Of a stretch of 22,664 nt of DNA, positions 7,083 through 15,956 are shown piece by piece. Where the stretch lies: contig CAJTXS010000024.1 in NCBI GenBank assembly GCA_910583735.1, positions 1 through 22,664 of the forward strand. The letters are read 5' to 3'. Position numbers and translations under genes: made by a program. The notes below the pieces were generated by a model. It was not told where the DNA came from. It made no database searches and saw only the letters and a list, made by a program, of their open reading frames with translations. Numbering within the stretch: the first letter of the stretch is position 1; each line of letters opens with the position of its first letter. This DNA comes from an uncultured Christensenella sp. Lineage in GTDB: Bacteria > Bacillota > Clostridia > Christensenellales > UBA3700.

Positions 7083-7555
7083 TGCTGGGCGTAAACATAC
7101 TGTGCGTAGGCAAGATTAAGGAAAAGTACTTGACGGACGGGATAGCCGAGTATGCCAAGAGGCTGTCCAAGATGTGCAAGTTAAGCGTAATCGAAGTGAG
7201 CGAAGAGCTAAGCCGAGGCGAGAGCGCGGCGGAGATAGACGAGGTCAAGCGCAGAGAGGGAGAGAGGCTGATATCTAAGATAAAGGGCTATGCAATAGCT
7301 CTTGCTATAGACGGCGAGCCGCTCGGCAGCGTGGAGCTGGCGCAGCGCATAGACGCATTGTCTACGAGAGGCGTAAGCGAAGTGACATTTATAATCGGAG
7401 GCTCCAACGGATTGCACGCGCAGGTTATGAAAAGGGCGGATATGAAGTTGAGCTTCGGCGCGATGACCTATCCCCATCAGCTCATGAGACTGATACTTGC
7501 CGAGCAGATATACCGCGCCTTTATGATAAACGGCGGTAAGACGTATCACAAGTAG
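7082..7555 (+). CDS. rlmH: 23S rRNA pseudouridine-1915 N3-methyltransferase
   Basis: This 157-residue protein is close in length to E. coli RlmH (155) and carries the SPOUT-fold C-terminal knot: FIIGGSNGL near 103-111 and the strongly conserved tail from SFGAMTYPHQLMR to GGKTYHK at the end. The family uses S-adenosylmethionine to methylate pseudouridine 1915 in helix 69 of 23S rRNA, on the assembled ribosome. The start overlaps the CPBP stop by one base (TAATG), so it is probably translated by coupling. A terminator follows. Identification is secure. Confidence 0.96.
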   Translation: MLGVNILCVGKIKEKYLTDGIAEYAKRLSKMCKLSVIEVSEELSRGESAAEIDEVKRREGERLISKIKGYAIALAIDGEPLGSVELAQRIDALSTRGVSEVTFIIGGSNGLHAQVMKRADMKLSFGAMTYPHQLMRLILAEQIYRAFMINGGKTYHK

Positions 7556-7599
7556 ACAATACTTATCTGCAATCGATTAAATTGCACAACAATTAATGG

Positions 7600-7629
7600 C
7601 GGAGCTGGGTAAAGAGCTCCGTTTTTTTT
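7600..7629 (+). terminator. Terminator after rlmH
   Basis: CGGAGCT (7600-7606) pairs with AGCTCCG (7615-7621), followed by eight T residues. An alternative GGGTAAA/TTTACCC pairing overlaps it. Confidence 0.85.
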
Positions 7630-7673
7630 ACCCAAAGGGACACATCGGCGCTTGTCCTGCATAATGTGGAATT

Positions 7674-8501
7674 ATGTATTTGACAGACGACTTGGACAGA
7701 GATCTCGAATCGCTCGGGCAGAGCGGGGCGAGAGTATTCACGATAGGCTATTCGCTGCTCGGCAGACCTATCAAGTGCGCGGTCAAGGGCAACCTCGGCG
7801 GCGGACAGATATTCATGCAGGCGGCTATCCACGCGAGAGAGTGGGCGACGGCGCAGCTCGCGGTCAAGATGCTGCAAGAGTATGACGGCGACGTGGGCGT
7901 GTGGTGCGTGCCCATGTCCAATCCCGACGGGGCTATGCTCGCGCAACTCGGCTTGGACAGCGTAACGGACGAGTCGTTACGCAACTTCCTGCTGCAAGTC
8001 AACGGCGGCAGCTATGACTTCTCGCTGTGGAAAGCCAACGCGAGAGCGGTGGACCTCAACGTCAACTTCAACGCCAAGTGGGGCACGGGCGCGCAAAACG
8101 TGGATTATCCCTCGCCCTCCGACTATGTGGGCATGTATCCGCGCTCCGAGCCCGAGACCAGGGCGCTGTGCGACTTTACGGAGAAGATACAGCCCTCGCT
8201 TACGCTCAGCTATCACGCTAAGGGCAATGTGATATACAGGGGCTTCGAGTGCGTCAATCCCTATCCGCAGCTTGCCGAGCAGATATCGGCGTCTACGGGA
8301 TACCCGGCATATTCCTCGAGCGGCAGCAGCGGCGGATATAAGGATTGGTACGTCACAACGGCGTATAAGCCTGGGCTGACGGTAGAGGTGGGCGAGAGCG
8401 AGTGGAGCTATCCGCAGATACAGGACAATATGGATATTGTACTGGCTGCCAACCGTCAAGTGCTTGACATTTGCGCCCGCTTTGTCCAAGATAATATGTG
8501 A
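7674..8501 (+). CDS. M14-family zinc carboxypeptidase
   Basis: This 275-residue protein has the zinc site of the M14 family: His53-Ala-Arg-Glu56, His181 in SYHAKG, and the catalytic Glu238 in TVEVGE. The overall form fits small single-domain gamma-D-glutamyl-diaminopimelate/MpaA-like peptidases that cut peptidoglycan peptides. There is no signal peptide, so a cytoplasmic murein-peptide recycling role is plausible. The usual DLNRNF motif reads DLNVNF (127-132), losing the arginine that often helps bind substrate. The Shine-Dalgarno sequence is weak (GTGGA, close to the ATG). The stop overlaps the tadA start (ATGTGATGG). Confidence 0.85.
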   Translation: MYLTDDLDRDLESLGQSGARVFTIGYSLLGRPIKCAVKGNLGGGQIFMQAAIHAREWATAQLAVKMLQEYDGDVGVWCVPMSNPDGAMLAQLGLDSVTDESLRNFLLQVNGGSYDFSLWKANARAVDLNVNFNAKWGTGAQNVDYPSPSDYVGMYPRSEPETRALCDFTEKIQPSLTLSYHAKGNVIYRGFECVNPYPQLAEQISASTGYPAYSSSGSSGGYKDWYVTTAYKPGLTVEVGESEWSYPQIQDNMDIVLAANRQVLDICARFVQDNM

Positions 8502-8956
8502 TGGATATCGAATATATGCGGCTCGCTCTGCGCGAGGCGGAGCGCGCGGCTAAGTTAAAGGAAATCCCCGTAGGCGCCGTAATCGTCAAGGACGGACAAG
8601 TTATAGCCAAGGCGCATAACAGGAAGGAGATACGCGGCTGCGCCAATTATCACGCTGAGATTGTGGCGATAGATAAGGCGTGCGCAAAGCTCGGCGATTG
8701 GAGACTGACGGGCTGCGACATATACGTCACATTAGAGCCCTGTCCGATGTGCGCGGGCGCGCTTATCAATGCGAGGATAGACAATATTTACTTCGGAGCT
8801 TACGACGCCAAGGCGGGGTGTTGCGGCAGTCTGTACAATCTGCCCAAAGACCCCAGATTCAACCATAGGGCGGGCGTGGTAGGCGGAATAATGGAAGAGG
8901 AGTGCGTGAGAGCGCTGCGCAATTTCTTTAAGGAGCAGAGGAGCGGAAGATGCTGA
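8501..8956 (+). CDS. tadA: tRNA-specific adenosine-34 deaminase
   Basis: This 151-residue protein has the cytidine/deoxycytidylate deaminase zinc site: His51-Ala-Glu53 and Pro-Cys81-Pro-Met-Cys84. His51, Cys81 and Cys84 bind zinc and Glu53 is the proton shuttle. Length and the GAVIVKDG, NYHAEI and RFNHRAGV segments match TadA, which converts A34 to inosine in tRNA-Arg(ACG). Start at ATG 8501, overlapping the upstream stop; a GTG one codon earlier is also possible. The gene overlaps pth by seven bases. Related nucleobase deaminases are a less likely alternative. Confidence 0.93.
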   Translation: MDIEYMRLALREAERAAKLKEIPVGAVIVKDGQVIAKAHNRKEIRGCANYHAEIVAIDKACAKLGDWRLTGCDIYVTLEPCPMCAGALINARIDNIYFGAYDAKAGCCGSLYNLPKDPRFNHRAGVVGGIMEEECVRALRNFFKEQRSGRC

Positions 8957-9477
8957 TTGTAGGACTGGGCAATCCCGAGGATAAGTATGTGGGCACGCGG
9001 CACAACGCGGGATTTGCCGTCGCGGATAAGCTGCTCGAGAAATTGGGGCGAAAGACGGACAAGCGTCAATGTCACGCATTGGTGTGCGAGACGTACGTGC
9101 GAGGTGTCAAGACCGTTATCGCCAAGCCGCTCACTTATATGAACCTGTCGGGCGAGAGCGTGCGAGAGCTGCTCGGCAGATATAACTTTTCTCCTAAAGA
9201 GGCAATAATAGTATACGACGATATCGACTTGCAGCCGGGCGCGATAAGGTACAGAGACAGCGGCTCGGCAGGCACGCACAACGGTATGCGCAGCGTAATC
9301 TCATGCGTGGGCACGACGGATATACCTCGATTGAGGATAGGCGTGGGCGTGGACAAGAGCATACCTCTTGCCGACTATGTGCTGGCAAAGATTCCGCCCG
9401 AGCAAAGACCCGCCGTAGAGCAGGCTACGGACAGCGCGGTCGAGTTGATATTGGATAAACTTAATCAATCGCGCTAA
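8950..9477 (+). CDS. pth: Peptidyl-tRNA hydrolase
   Basis: This 175-residue protein matches bacterial Pth: GLGNP (5-9), TRHNAGF with catalytic His18, Asn65 in TYMNLSG, a DDID stretch (90-93) and GTHNGMRS with Asn111. It releases tRNA from peptidyl-tRNAs that drop off the ribosome, in the cytoplasm. The usual family length is about 185-195, so this one is slightly short at the C-terminus. It begins inside the end of tadA. In many Bacillota pth is followed by mfd, as here. Confidence 0.95.
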   Translation: MLIVGLGNPEDKYVGTRHNAGFAVADKLLEKLGRKTDKRQCHALVCETYVRGVKTVIAKPLTYMNLSGESVRELLGRYNFSPKEAIIVYDDIDLQPGAIRYRDSGSAGTHNGMRSVISCVGTTDIPRLRIGVGVDKSIPLADYVLAKIPPEQRPAVEQATDSAVELILDKLNQSR

Positions 9478-9516
9478 GGCATATATAATCCTGACGCGGT
9501 CGATATAATATAGTAT

Positions 9517-12500
9517 ATGTCGGTTGAAAGACTGCTCGAACTTAAGAGCCTGTCGCGGGAATTTGCACAGCTGTACGACACTGTGCGCGGCGGCAAGAAT
9601 TGCGCGATAACCTCCCTCGCATCCGCAGAGAGGGCGCATGTTGCCACCCATTTTGACCTGCCAGTGCTGTATGTCGTGCCCGATTCCTTCACTTTATCCC
9701 TAATGTATAAGCGAATAAAAGGCTTTTGCCCCACCGCTAAGGTGCTCGAGCCCAAGGACGACTTGCTGATATATCGCAAGGCGTTCCAGCAATCGAGAAT
9801 CGCGGAGAGGCTGAGGTTGCTCGACGAAGTGAGGCGAGGCGAAGTGGGCGCGCTCGTGACTACGCCGCAAGCTCTTGCGGAGTATTATCCCTCGCCGTCT
9901 CGCTTGAGCAAGGCGATAATCGGTCTTAAGGTGGGAGATGAGAGGGATATTACGGCACTTGCCGACAGCCTCGTCGAGGTGGGATATGTAAGGGAGTCGG
10001 CTGCCGAGGAGAAGTCAACCTTCTCTATCTCGGGCGATACGCTTACTATCTATCCGCCGTACGAGGACTTACCGTGCCGTATCAGCTTTTGGGGCGACGA
10101 AATAGAGAGTATTAAGATATTCGATATCGACAGCATGATTACCGTGCGCGATATCGACAGCGTCAATATCTATCCTTGCAACGACTTGCTCGTTAGCGAG
10201 AAGGAGTGGGAGGACGCCGTCGCCGCGGCTAAGGCTGCGTGCGTCAAGGAGTGCGCCGCGGGCAGAGAGAGGCGTGACGAAATACTGCAAGCCTTAATCG
10301 AGGCGGGCAGCAGGGACCAGAGCGCGCAGTGGCTTTCGCCTTATCTCAAGAGAGGACGCGCGTCCATATTCGAGTATCTTAGCGATAATTGGCTGATTGC
10401 CTTGGAAGAGGACGGGCAGATATTGGATAAGCTGCGGCTCTTCCTGTCCGAGCACATGGCGAGAGTGGACGACCTCAGGGCGGAGGGCGAGGCGCTTAAG
10501 GCGCACAAAGACTGCGTAATGAGCGAGAGCGAAATAATCGAGGCGATGTCGGGGTATACGCAGATAGGACTGTTCAACATCACATCTACAGCTCGCATTG
10601 TCAAGCCCGAAGCACTCTTTAAGATGAAGTGCTCGCCCGTCTCCGACTATTCGCTCAGCTATAGGGCGTTGTACGAGGACCTCAAGAGCTACCGCCGCGG
10701 AGGGATAGGCGTGGTCATGTGCATGGGCGATAAGCGCACCGCAAGGGCTATATCCGAATCGCTGCGCAGCGAGGACATAGCGTGCGTGTGCGGCGACGAT
10801 ATAGACGGCGCGCCGTCGCTCAACGTCACATCCTATCCTCTTGCCCACGGAGTGGGTTATCCGCAGAGCAAGCTGGTAATAATAGGCAGAGACGACGTTA
10901 TACGACGCAGCGACGCCGCCAAGGTAAGGGCAAGGAACAGAGCGCCTTTCGTCATACCCAAGGTGGGCGACTACGTAGTCCACGAGATACACGGCATAGG
11001 CAGATGCGTGGGCGTAAAGCGCATGAGCATCAGGGACATCGAGAGGGATTACGTAAGCGTGGAATACGCGGGCGGCGAGATGCTGTATGTGCCTATCGAT
11101 CAGACGGAGAGGCTGAGCAGATACTCGGGCAGCGACAGCGCGCCCAAGCTGTCTAAGATAGGCGGAAAGGACTTCGAGAAACTCAAGTCCAACGTAAAGA
11201 AGTCGCTTAAGAAGTTGGCGCTCGACCTTGTGACGCTCTACAGCGAGAGAATGAAGAATAAAGGCTATGCCTACAGCCCCGATACGAGCTTACAGACGGA
11301 GTTCGAGCAGGCGTTCGAGTATGAGGACACGCCCGACCAGTCGCGCGCGACCGCGGAGATTAAGAGCGATATGGAGCGCGGCATCGTCATGGACAGACTG
11401 CTGTGCGGAGACGTGGGATACGGCAAGACGGAAGTTGCGCTAAGGGCTATATTCAAGACTGTGACGGAGGGTAAGCAGGCGGTCATGCTCGCGCCTACCA
11501 CCGTGCTGGCAAGGCAGCATTACAATACCGCGCTGGACAGATTCCGCGATTACGGCATAGGCATAGAGCTGCTCACGCGCTTCCAGAGCGCGGAGGAGAT
11601 TAAGGCGTCGCTGGAGAGGATCAAGACGGGCAAGTCCATGCTCGCGGTAGCAACGCACAGGATACTGGGCAAGGATGTCAAGTTCTATGACCTCGGACTG
11701 CTCGTGCTCGACGAGGAGCAGCGCTTCGGAGTGGAGCAGAAAGAGAAGTTGAAAGTGGTCAAGAAAAATGTCAACGTGCTCACACTATCCGCTACGCCCA
11801 TACCGCGCACGCTCAATATGGCGCTTACGGGCATAAGGGACATCAGCCTGCTCGAGACGCCGCCCAAGAGCAGATTGCCCGTGCAGACGTATGTCACAGA
11901 GCTTACCGACAGCCTGCTGAAGGAAGCTATCGGCAAGGAGATAGCAAGGGGCGGACAGGTCTTTGTGCTCTTTAATAGGGTTGAGGGTATAGAGAATGTG
12001 GCGGACAAGATAGCTTCGCTTGTCCCCGGCGCGAGAGTTGCGGTAGGTCACGGACAGATGGACTCCGTCACGCTCGAGGACAGCCTCAACGCCTTCTACA
12101 ACAGGCAGGCGGACGTGCTGGTGTGTACGACAATCATCGAGAACGGTATCGACGTGCCTGACGCCAATACGCTGATAGTATGCGACGCGGACAAGATGGG
12201 ACTGTCGCAGCTCTATCAGCTGCGCGGCAGGGTGGGCAGACGCAATAGGCTGGCTTACGCGTACTTTACCACAAGGCAGGGCGCGGTCATTACTACGGAC
12301 GCAGCCAAGAGGCTTAAGAGCCTTATGGATTATACCGAGCTGGGCAGCGGATTCAGAATAGCTATGCGCGACCTCGAGATAAGGGGCGCGGGCAGCGTGC
12401 TGGGCAGAGAGCAGCACGGACATATAGAGAAAGTGGGCTACGACATGTATTGCAAGCTGCTCAAGGAGTGCCTCGACGAGGCGCAGGGTATGCCCGAGTC

Positions 12501-12960
12501 CGACTATACCGATTGCGAGATAACGGTGGATACGGACGCCTATCTCGACAGCTCTTATATCTCCGACGTCAACGACAAGCTCAAGATATATCATGAGATA
12601 TCGTCCGTAGAGAGCAGAGAGGACGCCGACGCGCTGATAGAGAAATTGACCTCGTCTTACGGCAAGCCGCCCGAGCCGCTCGTCAATATGGTGGATATCT
12701 CGCTCACGCGCAACCTCGCGTGCAAGGTGGGCATAGAGAGGATTTATCTGCCCGCAAGGGGCGGCACGGTCACTTTCGCCGACGGCAGAGTATATAAGAA
12801 GGAGAGCTATCTCGAGGCGATAGGCTGCTATGCGGACGATATCACGCTCACCGCAGACGATAAGCCGAGGTTGATTATCAGCGTCTTTGCGGGCTCGGCA
12901 AAGCAGAAACTCAAGCTGTTGCAAGAGATTTTGACAAAAATGTGCTCAAGCGCTCGTTAA
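9517..12960 (+). CDS. mfd: Transcription-repair coupling factor
   Basis: This 1147-residue protein is almost the same length as E. coli Mfd (1148). The N-terminal third is UvrB-like. The RNA-polymerase-interaction (CarD-like) domain begins near VGDYVVHEIHGIGR (483-496). The translocase has Walker A GDVGYGKTE (631-639), the DEEQ box (732-735), SATPIPRT near 756-763 and the later superfamily-2 helicase motifs, followed by a C-terminal TRCF domain. It removes RNA polymerase stalled at DNA damage and recruits UvrA. No Shine-Dalgarno sequence precedes the ATG; TATAAT lies at 9504-9509, so the mRNA could be nearly leaderless. Another TATAAT at 9484-9489 has TTAATC 17 bases upstream. Confidence 0.97.
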   Translation: MSVERLLELKSLSREFAQLYDTVRGGKNCAITSLASAERAHVATHFDLPVLYVVPDSFTLSLMYKRIKGFCPTAKVLEPKDDLLIYRKAFQQSRIAERLRLLDEVRRGEVGALVTTPQALAEYYPSPSRLSKAIIGLKVGDERDITALADSLVEVGYVRESAAEEKSTFSISGDTLTIYPPYEDLPCRISFWGDEIESIKIFDIDSMITVRDIDSVNIYPCNDLLVSEKEWEDAVAAAKAACVKECAAGRERRDEILQALIEAGSRDQSAQWLSPYLKRGRASIFEYLSDNWLIALEEDGQILDKLRLFLSEHMARVDDLRAEGEALKAHKDCVMSESEIIEAMSGYTQIGLFNITSTARIVKPEALFKMKCSPVSDYSLSYRALYEDLKSYRRGGIGVVMCMGDKRTARAISESLRSEDIACVCGDDIDGAPSLNVTSYPLAHGVGYPQSKLVIIGRDDVIRRSDAAKVRARNRAPFVIPKVGDYVVHEIHGIGRCVGVKRMSIRDIERDYVSVEYAGGEMLYVPIDQTERLSRYSGSDSAPKLSKIGGKDFEKLKSNVKKSLKKLALDLVTLYSERMKNKGYAYSPDTSLQTEFEQAFEYEDTPDQSRATAEIKSDMERGIVMDRLLCGDVGYGKTEVALRAIFKTVTEGKQAVMLAPTTVLARQHYNTALDRFRDYGIGIELLTRFQSAEEIKASLERIKTGKSMLAVATHRILGKDVKFYDLGLLVLDEEQRFGVEQKEKLKVVKKNVNVLTLSATPIPRTLNMALTGIRDISLLETPPKSRLPVQTYVTELTDSLLKEAIGKEIARGGQVFVLFNRVEGIENVADKIASLVPGARVAVGHGQMDSVTLEDSLNAFYNRQADVLVCTTIIENGIDVPDANTLIVCDADKMGLSQLYQLRGRVGRRNRLAYAYFTTRQGAVITTDAAKRLKSLMDYTELGSGFRIAMRDLEIRGAGSVLGREQHGHIEKVGYDMYCKLLKECLDEAQGMPESDYTDCEITVDTDAYLDSSYISDVNDKLKIYHEISSVESREDADALIEKLTSSYGKPPEPLVNMVDISLTRNLACKVGIERIYLPARGGTVTFADGRVYKKESYLEAIGCYADDITLTADDKPRLIISVFAGSAKQKLKLLQEILTKMCSSAR

Positions 12961-12965
12961 AATAA

Positions 12966-12994
12966 TTGTATTGCGCGCGCAATTAGTGTATAAT
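12966..12994 (+). promoter_or_regulatory. Candidate promoter of foldase lipoprotein gene
   Basis: TATAAT (12989-12994) has only a weak TTGTAT -35 box 17 bases upstream (12966-12971). A perfect 14-base palindrome, ATTGCGCGCGCAAT (12970-12983), lies between them and could be an operator or just part of the mfd 3' end. Confidence 0.45.
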
Positions 12995-13038
12995 CAAATG
13001 TGTTATATTCTTATTAAAAGAATAAGGAGAGTCTATTG

Positions 13039-15207
13039 ATGAAAACCAAGCTGATGGCTGTAATAATTTTGGCGGTGATGGTATGCGCCATTCTTATAAG
13101 CTGCGACCTTATTACGACCGATGAGAAGAAGGATTATCATCAGGTAGTCGCTGAAGTTAATTACGACGGTCTGACGGATAAGTTATATAAGGGCGAACTC
13201 AGGAATTATTATAATGCCTACGGCTATATCTATACCAACGAGAATTATTACGGTATGAGCGAAGAGGAAGCCTTGGAATACTTCTACGACTCTCTCACCA
13301 GGCAGAAGCTCATCTTGCTCAAGGCAGAGGTGGAGCTTGCCAAGTCCATGGGTATAGATTACAAGTCGGCGGACTTTAATATTACTTCTCTGCTTACGCA
13401 GGAGGAGATCAGATACTGCGTGCTCAAAGCCAATTCCGAGTACAAGACGCAGTGGAATAACCGCATAAGCACCCTCGAGGAAGAGCAGAACGCCAACAAA
13501 GAGGATGAAGAGGAAGATAAGGATGAGGAGAAAGACGAGGACGAACTCGAGCCTCGCCAGGTTAAGACCGAATCCGATCCTTCTACCGAATTCGAAGAGG
13601 GCAAGTTCGCAGGCGAGGGTACGCCCGAGTATTTTGCCGCTTGGTACGATAATGAGATCGCTTCCAAGCAGAGCGAGATCAACGAGCTCAAGCAGGAGGT
13701 CAAGCAGGCTCAGGACGAAGGCAAGGACGTTACCGAGCTCAATGCCAAGCTGGAGAAGGCTAAGTCCGAACTCAAGAATATGAAGTCGGCTTACAGCTAT
13801 TTGCAGGACGCGCTCGATAAGAGCTATACCAACTTCGAAAAGACTCTTAAGAATCAGTACGAGAACAGGATCAGAGCCAAGTACGAAGAGATGTGCGGCA
13901 AGAGCGTTACGATAAGCGATGACGACTATAACGACAGAATCCAAACCATCTCTAAACTCAATATAGACGATTACAAGACGGCGTCCGCTTACGAGAGCGC
14001 GTACAACGGCAAGAAGACCATAATCAAGCATAACTATAAGGGTTACTTCAACGTGCGCTCCATACTCTTTAAGTTCACCGACGAGCAGACGGCTTACATC
14101 AAGTCGCTTACCGACCTTGCGGGCGGAGACGAGGATATTTCCGTTGTCTTGAGAGAATTCCTCGCGCTCGGCGTGACGGACGGCGAGGTCAACGGTATGC
14201 TTAAGGATATCGCAGACAGGTTCGGAAAGGACGGTAACTTCGGCGGTCTTAACGTCAATATATCCAATCCCGATTACGACAGCAAAGACAGCGAGAGCGT
14301 AGCCTATACCGATAAGGACGTAGCTTACACCGACGTGCTTGCGGCTATGCTCAAGTTCATCAAGGACGCCAAGAGCAAGTTCCTCGCAGAGGTGACTGCG
14401 ATTAAGGGAGATCAGTTCGTAGCAGACAACAGGGCGGCGCTCGAGCGCTATGCCGTGGACGAGGCGTTTACCGACCTCATATATATGGTCAACGACGATA
14501 CGGGTATGTTCAGCAGCGAGTTCTACACCGTGAGCCCCGACAAGCAAGATACAAGTTATGTCGAGGAGTATGCAGTGCTTGCGCGCAGGCTCTACAAGGA
14601 GACCGAGAGCAGCGTTCGCGCCGATATCGGCTCTATGAGCGTTAGCGATAAGGGCAGCGTGCTCGCAAGCGGCGTTACGAGCGATAAGCAGCTGGAGAGC
14701 AAGTATCTCAGCAATACGGCAGGTAAGAATTATACTCTGTATAAGTCGGTTAAGAAGTCCGAGACGACTAAGGACGAGATGGAAGCCAATGTATATACTT
14801 TAGAGACAGAGGACGGAAGTATATCTTTCATCGTCAACACCTACGGCATCCAGATGATTATGATAGACGGCTATGCTTTCGACGAGAAGGAGATAGGCAA
14901 TACCGTTATCGAAGAGGACGGCGTATACACGCTCACATCCGATTATATCTTCGACGCGAGGGTGGAAGTGGAGTACGAGATTGACGACGACTTCACATAT
15001 AAGAAGGACGCCGACGATAAGAAGATTATCAAGAACGTCAAGATTATATCCGATACGCTCGAGCAGAGCATGAGAGAGACGTTGCTCGATAATAAGAAGT
15101 CCGACGAATACAACTATATGATTACAGGCTTCTTGAACGACAGTAAGTCCAATATCACTCAGAAGTCTAAGGTGTATAAGAACCTCAGCAAAGAGCTGAT
15201 TAAGTAA
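13039..15207 (+). CDS. Large PrsA/SurA-like foldase lipoprotein (divergent)
   Basis: This 722-residue secreted protein has a lipoprotein signal (hydrophobic 5-20, lipobox Leu-Ile-Ser-Cys22). Residues about 40-110 resemble the SurA/PrsA N-terminal chaperone domain. An extremely acidic Glu/Asp/Lys stretch (about 146-175) and a coiled-coil-like region (about 205-255) follow. VRSILFKF (339-346) and Gly-Gly-Leu near 402-404 look like the opening part of a parvulin domain, and YGIQMIMIDG (602-611) like its last strand, with about 190 residues between. Enzyme activity is doubtful. The likely role is folding exported proteins at the outer membrane face. AAGGAG precedes the ATG at 13039; a TTG one codon earlier is possible. 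Confidence 0.65.
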   Translation: MKTKLMAVIILAVMVCAILISCDLITTDEKKDYHQVVAEVNYDGLTDKLYKGELRNYYNAYGYIYTNENYYGMSEEEALEYFYDSLTRQKLILLKAEVELAKSMGIDYKSADFNITSLLTQEEIRYCVLKANSEYKTQWNNRISTLEEEQNANKEDEEEDKDEEKDEDELEPRQVKTESDPSTEFEEGKFAGEGTPEYFAAWYDNEIASKQSEINELKQEVKQAQDEGKDVTELNAKLEKAKSELKNMKSAYSYLQDALDKSYTNFEKTLKNQYENRIRAKYEEMCGKSVTISDDDYNDRIQTISKLNIDDYKTASAYESAYNGKKTIIKHNYKGYFNVRSILFKFTDEQTAYIKSLTDLAGGDEDISVVLREFLALGVTDGEVNGMLKDIADRFGKDGNFGGLNVNISNPDYDSKDSESVAYTDKDVAYTDVLAAMLKFIKDAKSKFLAEVTAIKGDQFVADNRAALERYAVDEAFTDLIYMVNDDTGMFSSEFYTVSPDKQDTSYVEEYAVLARRLYKETESSVRADIGSMSVSDKGSVLASGVTSDKQLESKYLSNTAGKNYTLYKSVKKSETTKDEMEANVYTLETEDGSISFIVNTYGIQMIMIDGYAFDEKEIGNTVIEEDGVYTLTSDYIFDARVEVEYEIDDDFTYKKDADDKKIIKNVKIISDTLEQSMRETLLDNKKSDEYNYMITGFLNDSKSNITQKSKVYKNLSKELIK

Positions 15208-15229
15208 AGGACAAGCTATAGATCGTCAG

Positions 15230-15267
15230 CGCACGGCGGCTTAGAGGTTGCCGTGCGATTTGTTTTA
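15230..15267 (+). terminator. Terminator after foldase gene
   Basis: CGCACGGC (15230-15237) pairs perfectly with GCCGTGCG (15250-15257), followed by ATTTGTTTT. It lies 22 bases after the stop codon. Confidence 0.85.
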
Positions 15268-15344
15268 AGCGGAGTAAAGACTTATTTTAAATTTAATCAC
15301 GATATGCCGTTAAGACTGCGTATGGATATTAAGAGGCGGAGCAT

Positions 15345-15884
15345 ATGGACACACTGAGAGAGACTAAGATTAAAGGCGACTTGATATACGACGGCAGAAT
15401 TATGCAGGTGTATAACGACGAGATAAGGCTGCCCGACGGTAGGAAAGCCTACAGGGAGTACGTCAATCACAGCGGCGGTTGCGCTATGCTTGCGGTGGAT
15501 GACAACGACAATGTGTATCTTGTGGAGCAGTTCAGATACCCATACGGAGAGGTGGTGCTCGAGATACCTGCCGGCAAGCGCGAGCGTACCGAGGACCCCA
15601 AGATGTGCGCGGTTAGGGAGCTGGAGGAGGAATGCGGACTTAAAGCCGAGCAGGTGGACGAACTGGGCATACTCTATCCTACCGTAGGATACAGCAACGA
15701 GAAGATATATATCTATCTGGGTAGGGGACTCAGTAGGACGGACGCCCACCTTGACGACGGAGAATTCCTTTCCGTCAAAAAGATGCCTTTCCATGACGCG
15801 TATGCGATGGCGATAGACGGCAGCATTAAGGACTCCAAGACGGTGGTTGCGCTGCTGAAATACGCCGCTGTATACAAGAAATAA
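15345..15884 (+). CDS. Nudix hydrolase, ADP-ribose pyrophosphatase type
   Basis: This 179-residue protein has a full Nudix box (77-99): Gly77, Glu83, then Arg91-Glu-Leu-Glu-Glu-Glu-Cys-Gly-Leu99, matching the G-x5-E-x7-REUxEExGU pattern that binds the metal. The upstream EQFRYP (61-66) and EIPAGK (73-78) segments are typical of the ADP-ribose pyrophosphatase (NudF) group, which hydrolyses ADP-ribose to AMP and ribose-5-phosphate in the cytoplasm. Other nucleoside-diphosphate sugars remain possible substrates. AAGAGG lies eight bases before the ATG. It is a single gene, bounded by terminators on both sides. Confidence 0.9.
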   Translation: MDTLRETKIKGDLIYDGRIMQVYNDEIRLPDGRKAYREYVNHSGGCAMLAVDDNDNVYLVEQFRYPYGEVVLEIPAGKRERTEDPKMCAVRELEEECGLKAEQVDELGILYPTVGYSNEKIYIYLGRGLSRTDAHLDDGEFLSVKKMPFHDAYAMAIDGSIKDSKTVVALLKYAAVYKK

Positions 15885-15915
15885 TTACCGAATAATGTAG
15901 ATATATACAAAGCAT

Positions 15916-15956
15916 GCCGCACCGTCAGCGTAAAACCGAACGGGCGGCGCTTTTTT
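15916..15956 (+). terminator. Terminator after Nudix gene
   Basis: GCCGC-A-CCG (15916-15924) pairs with CGGGCGGC (15941-15948) with one bulged A, followed by GC and six T residues. Confidence 0.8.

Noticed and set aside
11785..12924. 379-codon minus-strand frame opposite mfd
   Set aside because: A shadow produced by codon bias in mfd; it has no recognisable motif.
13183..14547. 454-codon minus-strand frame opposite the foldase gene
   Set aside because: It is the complement of Lys/Asp/Glu-rich codons, giving a Leu/Val-rich shadow. The plus-strand gene has a signal peptide, ribosome site and terminator.
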